A stretch of 64,000 bases of DNA from Poriferisodalis sp965208555 (lineage in GTDB: Bacteria > Actinomycetota > Acidimicrobiia > Acidimicrobiales > Poriferisodalaceae). Location of the stretch: positions 1,612,001 through 1,676,000 of the forward strand of contig NZ_OZ242342.1 in NCBI RefSeq assembly GCF_965208555.1, given 5' to 3'. Within the stretch, counting starts at the first letter, position 1. The number at the start of each line of letters is the position of its first letter. Below the pieces are notes generated by a model. It saw nothing but the letters and a program-made list of their open reading frames with translations. It did no database searches and had not been told where the DNA came from. Of this stretch, positions 44,411 to 52,058 are shown piece after piece. A program made the position numbers and the translations under genes.

Positions 44411-47311
44411 CTACTCCGCGAGCGGCTTCGGGTCAGCGATCCTGCCGCGGTCGCTGATGTAGAGGCCGGTCTGCTTTGCGTTGTGCTGGACAAACACGCC
44501 CTGAGCGTTCGCTGCCGCGCTTGCGGCCGCAGCGAAGCCGCTAACCAGGTTGGTTGTGTTGTTGCCTGCTTCAAAGCGGATGAGGTCGCCGTTGCTGTTG
44601 GGCCGCGGGATCGCCCAAGTATCCGCGCTGTCGAGAACGCCGATGTAACGCACGACACGGCCGGGCTGGTTCGTCGGCGTCACTCCGGGTGCCCATACGT
44701 TGCGGCCTGCGCCATCGGGATCAAGCGTGGCCAGTCCGAGGGCTGTTTGGGCTGCATCAGCGGCGGGAGAATCGCCGGGGGCGCGAGCGTTGGCGGCAGT
44801 CAGAATCGCTGCCAACAGGCCCTCTCCTTCGCTACTGGCGGCGCTGAGCGACGTGTGCCAGTGGGCCTCGATTGCCACCAGCGTGACACCAGCCGTTTGG
44901 CCGGTCGTGGTGGTGTCGCCAATGTCGATCGTGGCGCCGTTACCGGCAGTCGGCACTCGCAGTTTCAGCGTGTCAGATGCCGCCAAGCATGTAGTGGCGT
45001 CATCGTCATCGTCATAGCCACCGAGCGTGACCTCAAACAGGGCAGCAAAGCCGCTGTGCGCATCGAGCTTTGCCTTGAGCATGCCGTAAGTGGGCCGTCC
45101 GTTGAGGATGGTCGCGACGACTCGCTTACCTCTGTCATCAACCGCTACAGCAACGTCGGCCTTCTTGGCCGGGTCGTAGCCGCTGTGGCGACGGATAGTC
45201 ACGGTCCAGGCGTTACCGTCGGCGCCGGCCGCATCTCCGTCGGCTTTGGCCTTGATGGTGATGCTCCCGACTCCAGTGCCAGCGACCGCTGAGTCATCGT
45301 CAAGCTGTTCTGCAGCCACAAGGCCAGTGGCCGAGGCGTGGGTCTTGACGTTGATGTAGACGCGCCGCAGTTCGGGGCTGTTCCGGGCGGCATCCACGGT
45401 TGCTATCGCGCGGCCGCTCTTGTTGTTGTCCACGTCGCGCAGCGCATCGCTGCTGACGAGAATCGTGTCGCCTGCCTTGAGCGGATTGTCGGCCTCGACG
45501 TCGACCGCTGCCGCATGGGGAGTAGCGGTCGTCGCGGTGACGGTGATTCCAGCATCAGGACCGAGTGCTGGGCCACCGCTGCGGGTGACTCGGATTTCGC
45601 GTTCGTCAGCGTTCCGAGTCGCGGTGTCGTCGCGTGTGACGATCACACCGTCGCCGGGTCCCGTACCGATGTCGTCGGAGACGACATTGAGGAACACCAG
45701 ACCGACCGCACCTTCACTGCGCTTGTCCTCCACGGCGACCACGCTGATGTCCGGGCCGGTCGTGTCGCCGGGAGCTGTCGCGATCGTGATCTCGGTCGGC
45801 GTGACTTTGCGCTTGTCCTCACTAGCGCCCACGGCAGCAGCTTGGATGGCGAGTGTGTCGCCGCTCTCAAGGACATCGGCCAACGTCACGGTGACCTTGC
45901 GCACGTCGCATGAGCCGGCCGCTGACGCGTCGACGACTGCTGCGGCGACATCGGTGCCGGTCGTGGAGATGGGTACGCCGTTGACGGTGACCAGTTCCCC
46001 GATTTGGTCTTGCACCGCACTGAGATTGACGGCGTCGCTAAACCGCAGCGTGAACACTGTTGCGGTCGCTGCTGGAGGCTTCATGCCGTCGGGGGTGTCG
46101 GCTGCGCTAGCGGTGATGCTCACGGTAAGCGCATCCGCCGATGCCGATGCCGCCAAAGCGTCCGCCATCACCTGGGCACTGACTGCGCTGTAGCCGCCGA
46201 TGGCGAGCAGTTCGTATTCGATCTTGTCGCCGCCAGTGGTTTCTTCGGGTCGGCTCGCCAGCCAATCTCGCACGGATGCTGGCAACGTGTCACTCACGAA
46301 CAGAACCGGCACCAAGTGCCCTTCGGCGAGGTAGGGAGCGGCTGCAATCGCATCCGGCGACACAGCGTGTCCGCTGCTGTTGATCAGCGCTGCTCTCATC
46401 ATGTTGACGGGCAGCAAGTCGTCCGCGCATTCGTTGAGCGCGAGATTCGCGACCGCAACCGACATCTGCGCGGGGCTGTCGCCGTCAACCGGGATGATTG
46501 TCTGAACACCCGACGAGGTCAGCGCTGCGCGCACCGATTGTGAGACATGGGTCTCGCTACCGATAACTGCAACGGTGCGCACGTCGTTCGTCTCGATCCA
46601 CTCCTGCGTCGAGTCGGGCAACTCATCTGCTCGTGTGAGCAGCACCGGCAGCGACAGCCGATTCGCGATTGGGGCGATAGCGGTTGCTCCAGCGAGACTG
46701 ACATCTCCGCCGTTCGCAAGGATCGCCCCAACGGCAGTGTCCCCGCACCAAGAGCCGGGCACAGCAATGCGCGATGCAATCTGCGCAGCGGTTGCATAGC
46801 GGTCAGAGCCGTCGATTCGCTCAACACTTGGCTTGTTCACGGCAGACCTGATCGCAGTCAGAACGCTGTCAGAGATGGCAGCGGGACCGCCGAGCACATA
46901 GACCTGCGCCACGCCGTAGTCCTCGATGAAGTTTTTGACGCCGCGGTGCAGTTCCCCGCCTCGGGTGAGCAGCACTGGCGCGTCCTCGTCGCCAGCCAGC
47001 GCGGACACGGCGACAGCATCAACGAGTGACTCGCCCGAGGCGACGAACGCCACAGGCACTGAGCCGATACCGCCCACCTGCCCCGCGAATGCCTTCGCCA
47101 AAGCCAGCGCGGTTGCGTACCGATCGGTACCGGCGAACTGCCGTACTTCGGCAGTGCTCGGATCTCTGTCGTGGTCGTCCAGCACTTCTCGCGATGTGTT
47201 TGCGGCCTGGGCCGGTGTCCCTGCTACGACTGCCAGCACTGATGCCATGAGCATCGCTGCCAAGATCGCTGCGAGAGAGCGCCTGCCTCGCCGCTTCGAA
47301 TAGGTAATCAA
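44411..47311 (-). CDS. CWB2 giant surface protein with TTG start
   Basis: 966 aa. TTG 47311, AAGGAG at 47326-47321. Signal peptide to AVVAGTPAQA-ANTSREVL, then a DHDRDPST acidic loop. CWB2 repeats: AGTDRYATALALAKAF, DGSDRYATAAQIASRI, and a third with DGDSPAQMSVAVANLA. Then an Ig-like module starting FTLRFSDAVNL, beta modules, AAGADGNAWTVTIRR, and a tail with YISDRGRIADPKPLAE, which differs from all other members. Wall-bound surface protein by CWB2. Confidence 0.88.
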   Translation of the reverse strand: MITYSKRRGRRSLAAILAAMLMASVLAVVAGTPAQAANTSREVLDDHDRDPSTAEVRQFAGTDRYATALALAKAFAGQVGGIGSVPVAFVASGESLVDAVAVSALAGDEDAPVLLTRGGELHRGVKNFIEDYGVAQVYVLGGPAAISDSVLTAIRSAVNKPSVERIDGSDRYATAAQIASRIAVPGSWCGDTAVGAILANGGDVSLAGATAIAPIANRLSLPVLLTRADELPDSTQEWIETNDVRTVAVIGSETHVSQSVRAALTSSGVQTIIPVDGDSPAQMSVAVANLALNECADDLLPVNMMRAALINSSGHAVSPDAIAAAPYLAEGHLVPVLFVSDTLPASVRDWLASRPEETTGGDKIEYELLAIGGYSAVSAQVMADALAASASADALTVSITASAADTPDGMKPPAATATVFTLRFSDAVNLSAVQDQIGELVTVNGVPISTTGTDVAAAVVDASAAGSCDVRKVTVTLADVLESGDTLAIQAAAVGASEDKRKVTPTEITIATAPGDTTGPDISVVAVEDKRSEGAVGLVFLNVVSDDIGTGPGDGVIVTRDDTATRNADEREIRVTRSGGPALGPDAGITVTATTATPHAAAVDVEADNPLKAGDTILVSSDALRDVDNNKSGRAIATVDAARNSPELRRVYINVKTHASATGLVAAEQLDDDSAVAGTGVGSITIKAKADGDAAGADGNAWTVTIRRHSGYDPAKKADVAVAVDDRGKRVVATILNGRPTYGMLKAKLDAHSGFAALFEVTLGGYDDDDDATTCLAASDTLKLRVPTAGNGATIDIGDTTTTGQTAGVTLVAIEAHWHTSLSAASSEGEGLLAAILTAANARAPGDSPAADAAQTALGLATLDPDGAGRNVWAPGVTPTNQPGRVVRYIGVLDSADTWAIPRPNSNGDLIRFEAGNNTTNLVSGFAAAASAAANAQGVFVQHNAKQTGLYISDRGRIADPKPLAE

Positions 47312-47351
47312 GGTGTGTTTCTCCTTGTTCCACTCCTTTCCGTGTGATTTC
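47312..47351 (-). promoter_or_regulatory. Conserved leader of CWB2 gene 44411
   Basis: GAAATCACACGGAAAGGAG in mRNA sense, followed by the second motif AAGGAGAAAC and the TTG start. It matches 39086-39126 almost exactly. Confidence 0.55.
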
Positions 47352-47401
47352 AGGAATTGACCGTTCTTGCAGCGGCTTGGGGCCGGCTGGGGGGACGCGA
47401 A

Positions 47402-47440
47402 GAGCCCCGGGGCGGATGCCCCGGGGCTCCTCTCAGTTTT
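47402..47440. terminator. Repeated GC hairpin downstream of CWB2 giant 47501
   Basis: GAGCCCCGGGG stem of 11 bp, loop CGGATG, with TTTT at 47437-47440 on the plus side. It lies 61 bases past the stop of 47501 and 91 bases from the 47311 start of the next gene. Confidence 0.7.
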
Positions 47441-47500
47441 GCTGTTCCGGTCGGGCGGGCGAGCCGCCCGAGCGGTTTAGGTCAACTGTGCAACCAGCTC

Positions 47501-50410
47501 CTAGCCGGTGGGCGCAGGGACGCTGGCGCTCATGGCGATGCGGATCTTCGAACCGTAGTTGAAGTCGTTGTCGCCAGCGGCAGTGTCGCCGTAGCCGTTG
47601 GCCACCGAGTTGTTACCGGTGCTGTCCTGCCGGTCGATGACGGTGGTGGTGCTGGTATCGCTGTCAACCGGGGTGCCGTCAGCGTTCTTGTCGAAGCCGT
47701 CAGGGATATCAACGATGTCCCGCGCCTTCGGCAGTGCCGCAGCATTGCCCGTGCTGATGTCGAACATGCCGGTCCGCATCGGGCCAGCAGCAGCATCCTT
47801 CGTGAAGTCACCGGCCGTTGCATTCAGCGCCGTCAGCAGGGCCGCCTGATCGGCAACGCCAGCTGCCTGCGCACGCGTCAGCGCGCCAGCCAGCACGTGT
47901 GTCATCAGACGCCCGGACTGATCAGCGGTGATGTCTTCGACGTAGCCGTTGAAGGTCACCCTGAGGTTCGCCCGGGTATTGCCGCCAGCCAGCGTGGCGA
48001 CATCGTCACCGTCGCCTGCGTCTTCGGCAGTCGACACCGGAAGCAGTGCATGCATCAGCTTGTGGTTCGCAGCCTTGCAGGTGTCCGTGTTGTCGTCGAG
48101 GTACGAGTTGTCCACGAGGACGTTGAACAGGCTGTTGACCGTCGCGTTGCCCTCCAGGGCAGCCTTCAGGTCAGCGAACGTCGGCTCGCCGTTGACGATC
48201 CGGAACACGATGCGACGATCCGTGGTGCTGACGAAGACGTCGATGTCGGCGTCCTTCTTCACGTCCCACGTGCTCGCCCGGTCGCCACGGATGGTCCAGC
48301 CGTTGCCGAACGCACCAGCCGCAGCACCGTCAGCCTTGGCCTGCAGCCACACGGCCTCATTGGCCTGTGCCTGCGTGGCGCTGCGGGCATCCGTCGGAGC
48401 AGCAGCGCCCTGGTGCGCCGACGGGATCGGCGCAATGGCCTGCATGTTGTGGTCCAGGCTGCTCATCTGCACGCTGCTCACTCGCAGCTGGCTGACGGGA
48501 GCCACCGGCACGCCAGTGGTGACCTGGCTCTGGTTGGCTTCCGGCGTCCGGGTGTCGGTGATCGCGCCGCGGTTCGCCCGGAAGCGGTCGTTGGCATCGA
48601 TCACGCCGACCTGGGTGCCGTCCCTGTTCGGGTCGTCGCCGAGGGCGAACGTCAGCAGCGCACTCTTGTCGTTGGTGGTATCGCCATCAGTGAAGTCGAC
48701 ACCTGTCACAGTCACTCCGGTGACACCAACGTCGCCGGCGGTGACCTCAAAGAGAGCCTCGCCATTGGCATCAGTCAGCGACCCCGACGCGAGACCGGCG
48801 TTCGCCAGCCCTGTGTCGTCAGACACCAAGCCGTAGACCGCATTGTGGCCACGGATGGCGACAATCCGGATCGTCGGACGCTGGGTGTCGACCGCAGCCG
48901 CAGGCACGGTTGCCGAAGTCGGTTGCACGGGCCGGCGGTCGCCGTCGGCGCCCACCAGCACTGTGCCCTCAACGACGGAGATCACGTCGTTGGCCTTCAG
49001 GGTGCGCTCCAGCGTCACCGTCACGGTGTCGGGATCGCACGGCGCAGCGGTGCCGGGGGCATCGGTTGCCACGTCGGCAGGCACGCCGTTGATCTGCAGG
49101 ACGTCCTCCAGCTTGTTGCGAAGGTTCGCATTCGCCTCACGGGAGATGTCGTCGCTGAAGTGCAGGTAGATGGTGCTGCCGCCGCGAGCCGCTGCCAGAC
49201 CGGCGTCTGCCTTGTCTGCAGCGCCGCTGATGGTGACCGACAGTGCGTCAGCCGAGGCAGCAGCGTCTACCGCTGCTGACATGACCGCATCGCTCACTGC
49301 AGCGGTGCCGCCGACAGCCAGGACCCGCAGGTGGACCTTGTTGCCGTTGGCGTCCTCTTCTGGCGTTCCAGCGAGGTGGTCGCGCACCGAAGCGGGCAGC
49401 GTGTCGCCGACCGCAAGGATCGGGATCAGACCGCCGCCAAGCTGGTCGAGGTCGTCAGCGAGCACCGGAGCAGCCGGGATGCCGTCGATCACGCTGTCGC
49501 TGTTGATCAGCGCCACCGTGTTGCCGGACACCGGCGAGAGGTCATCAGCGCAGTCGCCAGCGATCACGCCGGCAATCGCGACCGACACCTCACCAGCGGA
49601 GTCACCGCCGATGCGCTCGACCGTGTCGACGCCAGCATCGCCCAGCGCGGTCATGACGTCAGCAGACACGCTGCCTTCGCCGCCGACCACCACGACATGC
49701 TCGACGTCCTGAGCGTCGATGTAGCTGATCACAGCGTCGACGAGATCGTCGCCAGCAGTCAGCAGCACCGGAAGCTCGAGACGGTTCGCCACCGGGCCGA
49801 TCGCCACAGCGTTGAAGAGCTCGTCATCGGAGCCATTCACAACAATCGCTGAGTTCTCGTTCGTGCCGCACCACGACTCGCCCGACAGGTTCGACGCAAT
49901 CGCAGCCGAAGTGTCATAGCGGGTGTCGCCCTGGATGCGGTTCACATTCGGACCGTGGGCCAGACCCTTCAGGGCATCTTCCACTCCGCCGCTGACGGCA
50001 GCCTCGCCGCCGAGCACGTAGATGTTGCCGATGCCGTAGTCCTCGAGGAAGTCGGCCACGCCGCCATGCAGCGAGCCCGACCGCGTCAACAGGACCGGGG
50101 CGTCCATGAAGCCCGCAAGACCGGAGACCGACACGGCGTCAACCAGCGACTCGCCCGATGCGACGAACGCACTCGAGACCGAGCCGATGCCGCCGCGGTC
50201 GTCCGCGAAGCGGGTGGCGAGCTTGAGCGCCGTCTGGTAGCGGTCGCTACCGGCGAACTCGCGTGCGCCTGCGGCGGTGAGGTACTCACCTGATGTGTTT
50301 GCGGCCTGGGCCGGAGTCCCCGCTACGACCGCTAGCACCGACGCCATAAGCATCGCCGCCAAGATCGCTGCGAGGGAACGCCTGCCCCGCCGCTTCGTTC
50401 GGATAGTCAA
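47501..50410 (-). CDS. CWB2 giant surface protein with TTG start
   Basis: 969 aa. TTG 50410, AAGGAG at 50426-50421. Signal peptide AVVAGTPAQA-ANTSGEYL. CWB2 repeats: AGSDRYQTALKLATRF, QGDTRYDTSAAIASNL, GGDSAGEVSVAIAGVI. Ig-like module starting YLHFSDDIS, AFGNGWTIRGDRAS module, FNGYVEDI, and FNYGSKIRIAMSASVPAPTG. It is the close paralogue of 31870..34758 but carries the TTG start and ribosome-binding arrangement of the other group, so it may be a recombinant. Confidence 0.88.
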   Translation of the reverse strand: MTIRTKRRGRRSLAAILAAMLMASVLAVVAGTPAQAANTSGEYLTAAGAREFAGSDRYQTALKLATRFADDRGGIGSVSSAFVASGESLVDAVSVSGLAGFMDAPVLLTRSGSLHGGVADFLEDYGIGNIYVLGGEAAVSGGVEDALKGLAHGPNVNRIQGDTRYDTSAAIASNLSGESWCGTNENSAIVVNGSDDELFNAVAIGPVANRLELPVLLTAGDDLVDAVISYIDAQDVEHVVVVGGEGSVSADVMTALGDAGVDTVERIGGDSAGEVSVAIAGVIAGDCADDLSPVSGNTVALINSDSVIDGIPAAPVLADDLDQLGGGLIPILAVGDTLPASVRDHLAGTPEEDANGNKVHLRVLAVGGTAAVSDAVMSAAVDAAASADALSVTISGAADKADAGLAAARGGSTIYLHFSDDISREANANLRNKLEDVLQINGVPADVATDAPGTAAPCDPDTVTVTLERTLKANDVISVVEGTVLVGADGDRRPVQPTSATVPAAAVDTQRPTIRIVAIRGHNAVYGLVSDDTGLANAGLASGSLTDANGEALFEVTAGDVGVTGVTVTGVDFTDGDTTNDKSALLTFALGDDPNRDGTQVGVIDANDRFRANRGAITDTRTPEANQSQVTTGVPVAPVSQLRVSSVQMSSLDHNMQAIAPIPSAHQGAAAPTDARSATQAQANEAVWLQAKADGAAAGAFGNGWTIRGDRASTWDVKKDADIDVFVSTTDRRIVFRIVNGEPTFADLKAALEGNATVNSLFNVLVDNSYLDDNTDTCKAANHKLMHALLPVSTAEDAGDGDDVATLAGGNTRANLRVTFNGYVEDITADQSGRLMTHVLAGALTRAQAAGVADQAALLTALNATAGDFTKDAAAGPMRTGMFDISTGNAAALPKARDIVDIPDGFDKNADGTPVDSDTSTTTVIDRQDSTGNNSVANGYGDTAAGDNDFNYGSKIRIAMSASVPAPTG

Positions 50411-50460
50411 GGTTCCTTTTCTCCTTGTTCTGTACGACGGGAGATGCTCCCGCTCTGCAT

Positions 50461-50492
50461 TGTCAAACCCCGCGTCGCCGCGGTTTGTGACA
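50461..50492. other. Imperfect inverted repeat in the leader of 47501
   Basis: TGTCA...CCGCG pairs with CGCGG...TGACA, about 50-80 bases upstream of the TTG. It has no counterpart in the other leaders. Possibly an RNA hairpin or operator. Confidence 0.35.
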
Positions 50493-50551
50493 GCGCCGAC
50501 CGGTTGAAGGGCTCACCTCGGCATTACTGCCTGCGATGAGCCCCACCTGCT

Positions 50552-50580
50552 TGTTCCGCATACCGGGGGTACGCGGAACA
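50552..50580. terminator. Hairpin downstream of the recombinase gene
   Basis: TGTTCCGC(A)TACC pairs with GGTA(C)GCGGAACA around a GGG loop, one mismatch. It is about 100 bases beyond the stop of 50682 and lies between it and the leader of 47501. Confidence 0.5.
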
Positions 50581-50681
50581 GGTCCAGTGTAACGGTCTTG
50601 CCCGCCGCGTCATAGGGGAATTTCTCCCCGATTTTCGAGGTGCCACGACGGGCCGGTAACTGCATCGGTGCCAGCACGGCA

Positions 50682-51866
50682 TCAGGTGGATTTGCGGCGG
50701 CGGGGGCGGGGGGCGACGTAGTCGGCCCAGGCGGCCATGAGCTCGCGGCGCTGCTCAAACAGGTCGCCTCGCACGTAGGCGGCCTCGGTGGTGTTTCCCA
50801 CCACATGGGCCAGCGCCGCCTCGCCCACCGCCCACGGTGTGGTGGTGGCCTCGATGGCCCACGTCTTGAACGACGAGCGAAACCCGTGCACGGTGCAGTC
50901 GAGACCGTTGGTGCGCAGCAGTTTCAGCAGTGTCTGCCAGCTCAGCGGGTTCCCCGGCTTGAGCGGGGAGGGGAACACCAGGCCTGAGCCGTCGTCGAGC
51001 TCGCGGGCCGCTTCGAGCACCTCGAGGGCCTGGCCGCAGAGGGGAACACGGTGCTCGGTGCCCGACTTCATGCGCTCGCCGGGGATGCGCCAGGCCGCGT
51101 CTGCGTCCTCGATCTCGCTCCAGCGGGCACCCCGGGCCTCGGCCGAGCGGACCGCTGTCAGCACCAGGAACCGCAGGCAGAGCTTGGCTGCGCTGGAGGA
51201 ATTGCAGGCCGCCACCCTGGTGAGCGCCCCGGGCACCCCGCGGTAGTGCAGTGCCCGCTGGTGATTGCGGACCCGGGGCATCGGCGGCAGGGCGGCGTCG
51301 ATGCCGTCGCCGGCGGCGTTGGACGGGATGTGCTCGTGCAGCGCCATCGCATAAGAGAGGACAGTGCGGATGCGCTGGCGCACCCGCCGGGCCGTCTCGG
51401 GCTTGTCGTGCCAGATGGGGTGCAGCACCTCGAGCACGTCGGCTCGGGTGATGCGGTCGACCGGCAGATCCATCAGCGGCTCGGCATGGCGGTGCAGCGA
51501 GCCGAGCCACTCCTGGGCGTGGCGCGGGTTGCGCCAGCGGGGCGCGTTGAGGGCATGCACTGCTGCCGCCGCGTGGGCGAAGGTGGGCGCGGCGGCGATC
51601 TGGTGGTTGCGGGCCGACACGTGGCGGGCGTCGGCAAGCAGGGCCCGCGCCCGCAGCTCTGCGGTGCGCAGCCGGGCCTCGTCGAGGCTGACGGTGGGGT
51701 AGGCGCCCAGCCCGATGTCGCGGCGCTTGCCGTCGGTGGTGATCCGGGCCACCCACGAGCGCCGGCCCGACGGCTTGACCACGAGCGTGAGCCCGCCGCC
51801 GTCGGCGTGCTTCCCCGGCGGTGCGTGCTGGATGTCGGCTGCGTTGAGTCTGCCTGGCTGTGCCAC
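50682..51866 (-). CDS. P4-type tyrosine recombinase/integrase
   Basis: 394 aa. The N-terminal DUF4102-like part (DGGGLTLVVKPSGRRSWVARI) marks P4/phage-like integrases. The catalytic set is complete: Arg240 (LTAVRSAEARG), Lys267 (MKSGTEHRVPL), His327-Arg330 (HGFRSSFKTWA), His354 (LAHVVGN), Tyr364 (EAAYVRGD). It can cut and rejoin DNA. No tRNA or att repeat was recognised beside it. It lies between two divergent CWB2 genes whose 5' parts form an inverted repeat. Confidence 0.93.
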   Translation of the reverse strand: MAQPGRLNAADIQHAPPGKHADGGGLTLVVKPSGRRSWVARITTDGKRRDIGLGAYPTVSLDEARLRTAELRARALLADARHVSARNHQIAAAPTFAHAAAAVHALNAPRWRNPRHAQEWLGSLHRHAEPLMDLPVDRITRADVLEVLHPIWHDKPETARRVRQRIRTVLSYAMALHEHIPSNAAGDGIDAALPPMPRVRNHQRALHYRGVPGALTRVAACNSSSAAKLCLRFLVLTAVRSAEARGARWSEIEDADAAWRIPGERMKSGTEHRVPLCGQALEVLEAARELDDGSGLVFPSPLKPGNPLSWQTLLKLLRTNGLDCTVHGFRSSFKTWAIEATTTPWAVGEAALAHVVGNTTEAAYVRGDLFEQRRELMAAWADYVAPRPRRRKST

Positions 51867-52058
51867 GTGTGTGCCTCTCGGGTTCCCCGCTGGACCCCTC
51901 GGGTTCCCCGTCGTGCCCCCTAATAATGGTGATTATCGCGTGTCGGTTGGGAACGGGTTGTCGTCAGTCGTTCGATTGTCTGATCGTTGACCTGCGGTTA
52001 TCGGGAATTCCTCACATCGATGGGTAGTTCGACGCGAGGAACAAGGAGAAACATAACC

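Noticed and set aside
47357..49279. A 640-codon plus-strand open frame inside the 47501 CWB2 gene
   Set aside because: Arg/His-rich shadow of a well-supported surface protein gene, no domain or signal.
51867..52058. An attachment site or tRNA beside the recombinase
   Set aside because: No tRNA-like fold or direct repeat pair was found by eye in 50411-50681 or 51867-52058.
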